Assembly: GCA_013694685.1 (NCBI GenBank)
Contig: JACDBY010000158.1
Location: forward strand, 1-5,605
Origin: Actinomycetota bacterium
Lineage (GTDB): Bacteria > Actinomycetota > Thermoleophilia > Gaiellales > Gaiellaceae
Direction of reading: 5' to 3'
Length of the DNA: 5,605 nucleotides
Shown here piece by piece: positions 1 through 5,605 of this stretch. How positions within the stretch are numbered: position 1 is the first letter of the stretch; each line of letters begins with the position of its first letter. The translations under genes were made by a program, and so were the position numbers. Below the pieces are notes generated by a model. It saw only the letters and a program-made list of their open reading frames with translations, was not told the origin of the DNA and did no database searches.

Positions 1-1340
1 CCGACGATCTTCGTCAGCTGCGCGTAGACGGCGTTGTCGGACGAGACCATCGCGCGCGCGAGGTCGACCTCACCGAGGTAGGAGCCTTCATAGTTCGTGA
101 CCTTCCAGATGCGATCGCCCGCGTCGATCTCGATCGGCTTCGACGTGAGGCGCGTCGCCGGTCCGATTCCCTGGCGAAAGGCGCTCGCGAGCACGATTGG
201 CTTGAAGGACGAGCCAGGCTGACGCTCGGCCTGCGTGGCCAGGTTGAACTGGCTGCGGTTGAAGTTCGTCCCACCGAACATCGCCTTGACGCCCCCGGTG
301 CGCGGATTGATCGCCACGAGGGCGGCCGCCGGCCCTTCCGGCTCGAGCACCGAGTCGATCGCGTCGCGGGCCTCTTCCTGGAGCTCGAGGTCGATCGTGG
401 TGGTCACCTCGAGGCCACCGCCGAAGACACGCCCGGCCCCGTACTGGGCCACAAGCTGGTCGGTCACGTAGTTCACGAAGTACGGCGCGGGGCCACGCGT
501 TCCGGGAAGGCGGATCTGTTCCGGCTTCGGGAGCGCCGTCTTCTCGGCGCGCCGGAGGTCCGCCCGCGTGATCCGCCCCTGCTCGACCAGCTGTTCGAGG
601 ACGTACGTGCGCCGGGCGCGCGCCGCCGCTGGATGCTGCACCGGGTCGTAGAGCGCCGGGCTCGCGGGGATGCCCGCCAGCAGGGCGGCCTCGGGCAGGG
701 TCAGCTCGCTCGCGCGCTTGCCGCCGAAGTACGTTCTGGACGCCTGGAGGACGCCGTAGGCGCCGTTGCCGAAGTAGATCGTGTTGAGGTACGCGGTGAG
801 GATGCGATCCTTCGACCAGCGCTGCGTGAGCTGCCAGGCGAGGGCGGCTTCGCGTACCTTGCGGCCGATCGTCTGCTCGTTCCGGCTGTAGGCGTTCTTG
901 ACGTACTGCTGCGTGATCGTCGAGCCACCCTCGACCACGCTCTGGCTGCGCACGTCCTGCCAGAAAGCGCGCGCGATTCCGCGCAGGTCGACGCCGTTGT
1001 GCTCGTAGAAGCGCTTGTCCTCCACAGCGACGATCGCCTGCTTCACGATCGGCGCGATCTCGCTCGACGGGACGAGGACCCGGCTCTCGTCGCCGCGGAG
1101 GATCGCCAGCACGCGGCGCTCGTTCGTGCCTTCCTTCGGGGCTGCATAGACGACCGTGTCGAGGTCGCCACCTGCCTTGGACGGGTCGAGCAGCTCGATC
1201 TCGCTCCGGATCGCCGTCACGAGCCCGAGGCTGAACGCCGCCGAGGACAGCGCGAGAAGCACGAGGAGAAGAGCTGCGAGCCGTGACTTCCGGATCCGGC
1301 CACGCCTCGGCGAAGCCACCTTGCGTCGTCGAAGCCGCAC
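1..1340 (-). CDS. Class A penicillin-binding protein (bifunctional transglycosylase/transpeptidase), C-terminus beyond window
   Basis: This enzyme polymerises lipid II into glycan strands and cross-links the peptides at the outer face of the membrane. The first 446 codons are visible. Residues 1-20 are strongly basic, followed by a hydrophobic segment at about 21-44 that reads as an N-in signal anchor. The GT51 transglycosylase domain shows EDKRFYEHNG (catalytic Glu107), GGSTITQQ (138-145), RKVRE (160-164) and KDRILTAYLN (177-186). The transpeptidase domain begins near 310 and shows GSSFKP with nucleophile Ser377 and Lys380, then the SxN motif S434-D435-N436. The KTG motif lies beyond the window edge, as do roughly 250-350 residues judged from usual family length. 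No Shine-Dalgarno is visible. GTG at 1340 was chosen because TACACT ends 9 bases upstream and the basic stretch plus anchor follows; GTG at 1319 is the alternative. The family is certain; whether it should be called ponA or mrcA cannot be decided here. Confidence 0.95.
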   Translation of the reverse strand, partial: MRLRRRKVASPRRGRIRKSRLAALLLVLLALSSAAFSLGLVTAIRSEIELLDPSKAGGDLDTVVYAAPKEGTNERRVLAILRGDESRVLVPSSEIAPIVKQAIVAVEDKRFYEHNGVDLRGIARAFWQDVRSQSVVEGGSTITQQYVKNAYSRNEQTIGRKVREAALAWQLTQRWSKDRILTAYLNTIYFGNGAYGVLQASRTYFGGKRASELTLPEAALLAGIPASPALYDPVQHPAAARARRTYVLEQLVEQGRITRADLRRAEKTALPKPEQIRLPGTRGPAPYFVNYVTDQLVAQYGAGRVFGGGLEVTTTIDLELQEEARDAIDSVLEPEGPAAALVAINPRTGGVKAMFGGTNFNRSQFNLATQAERQPGSSFKPIVLASAFRQGIGPATRLTSKPIEIDAGDRIWKVTNYEGSYLGEVDLARAMVSSDNAVYAQLTKIV

Positions 1341-1349
1341 AGCGCGGAA

Positions 1350-1355
1350 AGTGTA
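1350..1355 (-). promoter_or_regulatory. Putative -10 box (TACACT) of the penicillin-binding protein gene
   Basis: TACACT fits the actinobacterial TANNNT -10 pattern and ends 9 bases before the proposed GTG start, so the transcript would have no leader or one of a few bases. No convincing -35 hexamer is seen 16-19 bases upstream; that position is occupied by the ATCGCG(C/T)TGCTC direct repeats. This is inferred from position and from the same pattern at the two upstream genes. Confidence 0.45.
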
Positions 1356-1361
1356 GCCCCC

Positions 1362-1416
1362 GAGCAACGCGATAACTGGCTCTGAGCAACGCGATTCCAG
1401 CGCTGAGCAGCGCGAT
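1362..1416 (-). repeat. Three direct copies of ATCGCG(C/T)TGCTC between recQ and the penicillin-binding protein gene
   Basis: On the minus strand the 12-mer occurs at 1416-1405 (ATCGCGCTGCTC), 1395-1384 and 1373-1362 (both ATCGCGTTGCTC), with spacings of 21 and 22 bases. The first copy begins directly after the TGA of recQ, and the last ends 6 bases before the proposed -10 box, so the array fills almost the whole 76-base gap. Copies 1 and 2 share a longer unit, GAATCGCG(C/T)TGCTCAG. Copy 1 can also fold into a short hairpin (GCGCTG-CT-CAGCGC, 1413-1400), but no T-run follows. Function is unknown: the roughly two-helical-turn spacing would suit a row of protein-binding sites, or it may be a piece of a dispersed repeat family. 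Confidence 0.7.
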
Positions 1417-3402
1417 TCAGACCCCTGCGAGCACCTCCAGGAGCTCCTCACCGTAGCGGTCGAGCTTCGCCGGCCCGACGCCCTTTACCGCCGCCAGCTC
1501 GGATGTCGAGCTGGGTCTCGAGGCCGCCAGCTCGTTCAGCGTCGTGTCGTGCAACACGACGTAGGCGGGCACGCCGTCCTCGCGCGCGCGCCGCGCCCGC
1601 CAGGCCCGGAGCTCGGTGACGACCGGCTCGGACACGGGTGTCGACGGGCGCGCACCGAGCGAGGGGAGATCCATCTCTGCTCGGGCCTTCAGCACCCGGA
1701 ACCCGTCGCTCTCGACCTCCACGAGCGCCCCCGCCGTCTCGACGGCCCGCACCCAGCGGTTGACCTCGGACTCCGACGCGGCCGCGAGCGACCCGAACGC
1801 CGATGAGCGCCTGGCAGAAGGAGGGGCGCTGACCGACCCCCGGAGCATGGCCACGAGGCTTCTCCGGCCGAGCGGCCACCGCAGCCCAGCCACCGCATCG
1901 ACGATTGCCCGGGCCGGATCCTCGGGCAATGCGACGGCCGCGGGACGCGACGACTGTGCCGGCGTGTGCGGTGCGCACACATCGCACGCACCGCACGGGC
2001 CCGCGAGTGTCTCGCCGAAGTGCTCGGCGACCTGAAGATGGCGGCACCGGTCGTTCGCGCCGAACGCGATGATCCGCTCGACGCGCGCGGCCGCCTCCCG
2101 CGCGTACCGCTCGAGAAGTGTCTCTACGACACTTCCGGCGCCCGACTCGACCGGCAGGAGCTCGACGCGCATCGCGCGACCCGCGTCGTAGCCTCTCCGG
2201 ACGATGGCTGCCTGCTCGAGCATTCCAACGAGGACACGCGGATCGTGCTCGCCGCCCGTGACGGACGCGAGCAGGTCTGGCTCGACGCGCCCGTTCGCAT
2301 CCCGGACCGCGCGGTAGACGACCCGCAGGAGCTCGGGCGTCGGAACGCCGCCGAGCGCGAAGCGCCGGAGCGCCGCGGCGTCCGCATCACCGGCGAAGAG
2401 GATCGTGTCGCTCGGCGCCGCGTCGCGGCCGGCCCGCCCGACCATCTGCACGTAGCTCTCCAGCGAGTCGGGGAGATTGACCAGCGCCACGAGCCGGACA
2501 TCGGCCTTGTCGATCCCCATCCCGAAGGCGGTGGTGGCGACGACGACCGGTGTCCGACCCGAGACGAACGCGTCCTGGACGCGCGTCCGCTCCTCCGACT
2601 CGAGCCCCGCGTGGTAATGGGCGGCGCGGATCCCGTACCCGATCAACGTCCGCGCGATCTCCTCGCACGAGCGACGGGAACGCGCGTAGACGATCGCCGC
2701 GGCACCGTCCTCGATCCGTCGTAGGGCACGCAGGAGCCCGCGGAGGCGCTCCTCCGCGTTCTCCGCGCGCTCGACGTCGTAGCGCAGGTTGGGGCGGTGG
2801 ACGCTCGTGCGCACCACCTCGAGCCGGCGACCGAGCGCCTCCGCGATCGACCCTGCGTCGGCGGGTGTTGCGGTTGCGGTCATCCCGAGCACCGACGGCT
2901 CGCCGATCGCCTCGAGCGCGCGCCGAATGAAGAGGTAGTCGGGCCGGAAGTCGTGGCCCCACATGCTGACGCAGTGCACCTCGTCGATCACGACGAGCCC
3001 GACGCCGATCTCGCGCAGCGTCCTCACGAACGATTCCTGGCGCAGGCGCTCCGGGGCCGCGTAGAGGATCCTCGTCCGCCCCTCGGCGACGCCCTGGAGC
3101 CGCGCGGCCGTGTCCTCGGCGGCGATCGACGAGTTGACGAACGTGGCCGTCGCCCCGATCGCAGGCGGGAGCTTGTCGACCTGGTCCTTCATCAGGGCGA
3201 TCAGCGGCGAGAGGACGAGCGTCGGCGTGGGGCGGAGCATCGCTGCGAGCTGGTAGGTGAGCGACTTGCCTGCACCTGTCGGCATCACGGCGAGCGTGTC
3301 GCGTCCCTCGAGCGCAGCCCGGACGACCTCCTCCTGCCCCGGCCGGAAGTCGGCGAAGCCAAAAAGCTCCGCCAGGGCGGTGCGAAGCGCCGGTTCACTC
3401 AC
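1417..3402 (-). CDS. recQ: RecQ-family ATP-dependent 3'-5' DNA helicase
   Basis: This helicase unwinds recombination and repair intermediates in the cytoplasm. From the GTG at 3402 it has 661 residues, against about 610 for E. coli RecQ. It shows the RecQ N-terminal motif FGFADFRPGQ (14-23), Walker A PTGAGKS (41-47, Lys46), and a DEVH box followed by the RecQ aromatic loop CVSMWGHDFRPDY (144-156). GMTATATP (173-180), FGMGIDKADVR (293-303) and VGRAGRD (321-327) follow. Cys453, 470, 473 and 476 form a zinc site with the same spacing as in E. coli RecQ. An RQC winged helix spans about 505-575 and an HRDC domain about 593-661. Between the helicase core and the zinc site is an extra segment of about 75 residues that looks like another winged helix. 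The motif normally read as QExGRAGRD is QMVGRAGRD here. An in-frame ATG at 3444 would add 14 residues; GTG at 3402 is preferred because TACACT lies 7 bases before it. In-frame sequence further upstream lies inside the peptidase gene and is not part of this protein. Confidence 0.97.
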   Translation of the reverse strand: MSEPALRTALAELFGFADFRPGQEEVVRAALEGRDTLAVMPTGAGKSLTYQLAAMLRPTPTLVLSPLIALMKDQVDKLPPAIGATATFVNSSIAAEDTAARLQGVAEGRTRILYAAPERLRQESFVRTLREIGVGLVVIDEVHCVSMWGHDFRPDYLFIRRALEAIGEPSVLGMTATATPADAGSIAEALGRRLEVVRTSVHRPNLRYDVERAENAEERLRGLLRALRRIEDGAAAIVYARSRRSCEEIARTLIGYGIRAAHYHAGLESEERTRVQDAFVSGRTPVVVATTAFGMGIDKADVRLVALVNLPDSLESYVQMVGRAGRDAAPSDTILFAGDADAAALRRFALGGVPTPELLRVVYRAVRDANGRVEPDLLASVTGGEHDPRVLVGMLEQAAIVRRGYDAGRAMRVELLPVESGAGSVVETLLERYAREAAARVERIIAFGANDRCRHLQVAEHFGETLAGPCGACDVCAPHTPAQSSRPAAVALPEDPARAIVDAVAGLRWPLGRRSLVAMLRGSVSAPPSARRSSAFGSLAAASESEVNRWVRAVETAGALVEVESDGFRVLKARAEMDLPSLGARPSTPVSEPVVTELRAWRARRAREDGVPAYVVLHDTTLNELAASRPSSTSELAAVKGVGPAKLDRYGEELLEVLAGV

Positions 3403-3409
3403 GCGAACG

Positions 3410-3415
3410 AGTGTA
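3410..3415 (-). promoter_or_regulatory. Putative -10 box (TACACT) of recQ
   Basis: TACACT, identical to the box before the penicillin-binding protein gene, ends 7 bases before the recQ GTG. A normal discriminator length would then put the first transcribed base at or next to the start codon, giving a leaderless mRNA. No Shine-Dalgarno lies between box and start. No good -35 hexamer is visible. The alternative ATG at 3444 lies upstream of this box and would not be on such a transcript. Confidence 0.5.
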
Positions 3416-3478
3416 CGAGCCCCGTCGGAGCCCCTTCGCGACATCTTTGTGCCGATTTTCGCGCGAGGTGCAGAGCAC

Positions 3479-3500
3479 GTGTCCGACTGGAGTCGCACAC
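3479..3500. repeat. Inverted repeat copy C (GTGTCCGACT-GG-AGTCGCACAC), 3' of the peptidase gene
   Basis: Two 10-base arms around a 2-base centre pair with one mismatch (position 3496). It begins 15 bases after the peptidase stop codon, in the gap before recQ. TGTCCG (3480-3485) could alternatively pair with CGGACA (3502-3507). The same core occurs twice more after the next stop codon upstream (5330-5353 and 5387-5410). There is no T-run, so it is not a classical intrinsic terminator, though a transcribed hairpin could still stabilise or end an mRNA. Confidence 0.75.
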
Positions 3501-3515
3501 ACGGACATTCGGAAC

Positions 3516-5288
3516 TCAGGCCAGAGCCCGCTCGAGGAACTCGACCATCTTCGGGTACGCGTCGAGCCGGTTCGCGAGCTTCGCCAACCCGTGACCCTCG
3601 TCCGGGTAGACGACGAGCTCGCAGGGAACGCCGCGCTCGCTCAACGCGGCATGGAGCTGCTCGGCCTCGGTGAGCGGCACGCGTGGGTCGTTCGCGCCGT
3701 GCACCAGGAGAAGGGGTGCGCGGATCCGGTCTATGTGGGTGAGCGGGGAGACCTCGAGGAGGAAGTCGAGGTCGTGCTCGAGCGAGCCGTACTCGCGCTC
3801 GCGAAAGGCGCGCCGGTACTCCGAGGTGTTCTGCAGGAACGTGACGAGGCTCGAGATCGCGACGACCCCGATCCCGGCGGCCCAGCGCTCCGGCTCGAAC
3901 GCGAGCGCGGCGAGCACCATGTAGCCCCCGTAGGAGCCGCCGTACAGCACCGACCGCTCGGCATCGATGCGCTCGTCGGCGGCCAGGTGGTCGTGCAGGG
4001 ACGCGAGATCGCGAACGGTGTCGAGCCGGAGGCGACCGTCGTCGAGGTGCTCGTACCGCTTGCCGTAGCCGGTCGAGCCGCGGACGTTCGGCTGGGCGAC
4101 GGCGAAGCCGTGCGCGGCGAGGTACTGGACGAAGGGGAGCCAGATCGGCTGTCGCTGCGCCTCCGGCCCTCCGTGGATGTCGAGGACGACGGGCCACGGC
4201 GGCTCGGTTTGCGGCTCGCAGAGGAAGTACGGGATCGACTCGCCGTCGAACGAGGCGAATCGCCGCAATGCAGGGCGCAGGAGCGATCCGGCCGGGACGC
4301 GCACGGGACTGCGCGTGACCTGCTCGGGCTCGCCATCCGCGGTCCGTACGCGCCACGTCTCCCAGCTCGCTCGGGGCGATGAGAAGCCGTATGCGAGAAC
4401 CTCGCCCGACGGCGAGAGTCGAAGGGCCTCCGCGACTCCTTCGTCGGGAAGCTCGATGTTGCGGCGGAGCTCGAGCGTCGCCGGGTCCCGCGACTCGAGG
4501 CGCGTGTAGCCGTCGACGTTGGCCGAGACGACGAGCGTCCGGCCGCTCGCGTGGGCGACGCAGTCGAGGTCCCAGTCGTCCGCGAGCACGAGCTCACAGC
4601 GATCCGTCTCGAGCTCGTAGCGCGCGATCCCGGCCACGTCGCGACCGGAGTCGGTCGCGAAGAGGAACGACCGCGAGTCGGCGCTCCACGCGGGCGATCC
4701 GAAGAACGCGTCCTCCTCCTCGGGTGAGACGAGGACGACCCTTCCCGTCGCGAGCTCGACGAGATGGAGGTCATTGTCGCCCGTGTGCTCGGTGAGACGG
4801 AGGACGCCGAGCCAGCGCCCGTCGGGCGAGAAGCCCGCGACCTCGCAGAAGCTCTCCGGTGCGAAGACGCACCGTTCCTCACCCGTCTCGAGCGACCGGA
4901 CGTAGACGTCCAGGTCGCGGCCGTTTCGGCGGTTGCACGAGTACGCGACGTGCGTGCCATCTGCCGACAACGTCGGTGTCACGTGGAGGAGCTCGGGCTC
5001 GACGACGAGCGGCTCGAGCTCGGCGTCTGGCTCGGCGCTCGTCAGGTAGAGCTGCGCCCGCTCGTTCCCACCCTCGTCGACCGAGAGGAGAATCCGGTCG
5101 CCACCGGGCACGAACCGGCCGTCGACCGGCTCCGCCAGGCTCGTGAGGCGGAGGGGATCCTCACCGGGGCGCGCGAGGTAGAGCTGGAAGGTTCCGGGCA
5201 CGTTCCAGCGGACGAGCACGGTACCGTCGTCGCGGACGTCGGCGGGCACGGCCGAGCTGACGGTGAGAAGCTCCTCGAGCGACGGCAC
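3516..5288 (-). CDS. S9-family (prolyl oligopeptidase-type) serine peptidase, acylaminoacyl-peptidase/dipeptidyl-peptidase-like
   Basis: A serine peptidase expected to cleave short peptides, probably as an aminopeptidase releasing acylated residues or dipeptides. The exact specificity cannot be read from sequence. It has 590 residues with no signal peptide or membrane segment, so a cytoplasmic location is likely. Residues about 1-335 form a beta-propeller built from repeats of the type FSPDGRWLGV (153-162), LSADGTHVAY (107-116) and WSADSRSFLF (201-210). Residues about 345-590 are the alpha/beta-hydrolase domain: oxyanion-region HGGP (372-375), NVRGSTGYGK (401-410), nucleophile elbow GGSYGG with Ser452, HGANDPRVP with Asp534, and DEGHG with His566. 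The complete Ser-Asp-His triad argues for an active enzyme. The GTG start at 5288 is the most upstream available, and TACAGT lies 7 bases before it. Its neighbours suggest no pathway link, and inverted repeats flank it on both sides. Confidence 0.95.
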   Translation of the reverse strand: MPSLEELLTVSSAVPADVRDDGTVLVRWNVPGTFQLYLARPGEDPLRLTSLAEPVDGRFVPGGDRILLSVDEGGNERAQLYLTSAEPDAELEPLVVEPELLHVTPTLSADGTHVAYSCNRRNGRDLDVYVRSLETGEERCVFAPESFCEVAGFSPDGRWLGVLRLTEHTGDNDLHLVELATGRVVLVSPEEEDAFFGSPAWSADSRSFLFATDSGRDVAGIARYELETDRCELVLADDWDLDCVAHASGRTLVVSANVDGYTRLESRDPATLELRRNIELPDEGVAEALRLSPSGEVLAYGFSSPRASWETWRVRTADGEPEQVTRSPVRVPAGSLLRPALRRFASFDGESIPYFLCEPQTEPPWPVVLDIHGGPEAQRQPIWLPFVQYLAAHGFAVAQPNVRGSTGYGKRYEHLDDGRLRLDTVRDLASLHDHLAADERIDAERSVLYGGSYGGYMVLAALAFEPERWAAGIGVVAISSLVTFLQNTSEYRRAFREREYGSLEHDLDFLLEVSPLTHIDRIRAPLLLVHGANDPRVPLTEAEQLHAALSERGVPCELVVYPDEGHGLAKLANRLDAYPKMVEFLERALA

Positions 5289-5295
5289 TTCGAGG

Positions 5296-5301
5296 ACTGT
5301 A
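5296..5301 (-). promoter_or_regulatory. Putative -10 box (TACAGT) of the S9 peptidase gene
   Basis: TACAGT fits TANNNT and ends 7 bases before the GTG start, the same arrangement as at recQ. The upstream -35 region has no recognisable hexamer and there is no Shine-Dalgarno, so a leaderless transcript is inferred. The box lies downstream of both copies of the inverted repeat, so those repeats would sit upstream of this promoter and not in its transcript. Confidence 0.5.
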
Positions 5302-5329
5302 GATCGCCCGCCGACGACGGCCAGCTACC

Positions 5330-5353
5330 GGTGTTCGACTTCAGTCGGACACC
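5330..5353. repeat. Inverted repeat copy A (GGTGTTCGACT-TC-AGTCGGACACC)
   Basis: Two 11-base arms around TC pair with a single mismatch (position 5334). It lies in the 126-base gap between the anti-sigma fragment and the peptidase gene, 33 bases from copy B, and its core matches copies B and C. It is 28 bases upstream of the proposed peptidase -10 box, so it could be either a tail element of the upstream gene or an upstream operator of the peptidase promoter. Confidence 0.8.
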
Positions 5354-5386
5354 TGGCGTTCCGGTGGCCAGGCGAGCGCGACTTCC

Positions 5387-5410
5387 GGTGTCCGACTGAA
5401 GTCGGACATC
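5387..5410. repeat. Inverted repeat copy B (TGTCCGACT-GA-AGTCGGACA core)
   Basis: The 9-base core arms (5389-5397 and 5400-5408) are perfect complements around GA. The flanking bases extend the arms to 11 with one mismatch. It starts only 4 bases after the stop codon of the anti-sigma fragment. No T-run follows on the minus strand, so a classical intrinsic terminator is not supported. With copy A it forms a pair of hairpin-capable units in the same gap. Confidence 0.85.
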
Positions 5411-5414
5411 TAGC

Positions 5415-5605
5415 TCACACAGGCTGTGACGCGACGACCGGCGGGCTCGTCGGTGCGTCGACGCCACCGTCCTTCTCGACCGTCACGAGCACGACGGCTC
5501 CGGCACCGACGCTCTCGTCGATCGGCACCACCTCACGGTCGCGTCCGCCGTCGAAGAGACCTGCCCGCACCGGCCGATTCCCGTCGAGCACCCACACCTC
5601 GTAGG
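5415..5605 (-). CDS. RskA-like anti-sigma factor, C-terminal fragment (N-terminus beyond window)
   Basis: Only the last 62 codons are in the window, in an open frame that enters from the right edge and ends at TGA (5417-5415). The sequence starts YEVWVLDGNRPVRAGLF, continues with VPIDESVGAGAVVLVTVE and ends with a DAPTSPPVVAS-type tail. This order (Y-x-V-W, D/G-x-x-P-x-x-AG-x-F, then G-A-x-x-x-V-T-V-E, then P-T-S-P-P-V) resembles the end of the extracytoplasmic domain of RskA-type anti-sigma factors, which hold an ECF sigma factor at the membrane until cleaved. The cytoplasmic sigma-binding and transmembrane parts would lie outside the window, as would a partner sigma gene. The GTG at 5597 inside the frame is not taken as a start, since homology continues through it. 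The identification rests on a short remembered pattern and is moderate. Confidence 0.65.
   Translation of the reverse strand, partial: YEVWVLDGNRPVRAGLFDGGRDREVVPIDESVGAGAVVLVTVEKDGGVDAPTSPPVVASQPV

Noticed and set aside
88..1389. 433-codon open frame on the minus strand overlapping the penicillin-binding protein gene
   Set aside because: Its translation is Arg/Pro/Ala-rich with no domain, and a neighbouring minus-strand frame encodes all the GT51 and transpeptidase motifs. It is a GC-driven shadow.
1400..1413. Possible intrinsic terminator for recQ (GCGCTG-CT-CAGCGC hairpin)
   Set aside because: The loop is only 2 bases, the stem is 6 pairs, and no T-run follows on the minus strand. It is part of the direct-repeat array and is better recorded there.
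3403..4356. Upstream in-frame extension of recQ to 4356
   Set aside because: The extra residues are low-complexity Arg/Ala/Pro and lie across the peptidase coding sequence on the same strand; recQ homology begins right after the GTG at 3402.
3411..4382. 323-codon open frame on the plus strand opposite the peptidase gene
   Set aside because: It mirrors the peptidase codons, has no recognisable motif, and has no independent start signal. Long antisense frames are expected in DNA of this base composition.
3731..4960. 409-codon minus-strand frame within the peptidase gene
   Set aside because: It is a Ser/Arg/Thr-rich frame-shifted reading of the peptidase, whose true frame has the complete catalytic triad and propeller repeats.
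5330..5410. The paired palindromes as a CRISPR array
   Set aside because: There are only two units here, with a single 33-base gap, the units are themselves full palindromes with differing centres, a third copy is about 1.8 kb away, and no cas gene is present.

Overview
The window is a GC-rich stretch in which all four genes lie on the minus strand, two of them cut by the window edges. Three features suggest a high-GC Actinomycetota, possibly from the Thermoleophilia. The codons are strongly GC-biased, all three visible gene starts are GTG, and a TANNNT box sits almost on top of each start with no Shine-Dalgarno sequence. The RskA-type anti-sigma fragment fits this. The class assignment is an inference from style, not from a marker gene.

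In the direction of transcription (right to left) the order is: (1) the last 62 codons of a protein resembling the C-terminal domain of RskA-type anti-sigma factors (5605-5415); (2) a complete cytoplasmic S9 (prolyl-oligopeptidase family) serine peptidase of 590 residues (5288-3516); (3) a complete RecQ-family DNA helicase of 661 residues with helicase core, zinc site, RQC winged helix and HRDC domain (3402-1417); (4) the first 446 residues of a class A penicillin-binding protein, ending inside the transpeptidase domain (1340-1).

The genes are separated by gaps of 76-126 bases, and each gap contains something. The gap after the anti-sigma fragment carries two copies of a near-perfect inverted repeat (TGTCCGACT-NN-AGTCGGACA), and the gap after the peptidase carries a third. 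The gap after recQ instead holds three direct copies of ATCGCG(C/T)TGCTC spaced 21-22 bases. Immediately upstream of each GTG start is TACACT or TACAGT, 7-9 bases from the start codon, which suggests three separate promoters giving leaderless or nearly leaderless mRNAs rather than one operon.

The genes are functionally unrelated housekeeping types: envelope stress signalling, peptide degradation, DNA repair and peptidoglycan synthesis. I see no defence system, mobile element, CRISPR array, tRNA or rRNA. The points most worth a second look are the two repeat families, the shared start-proximal promoter pattern, and an extra segment of about 75 residues inside RecQ.
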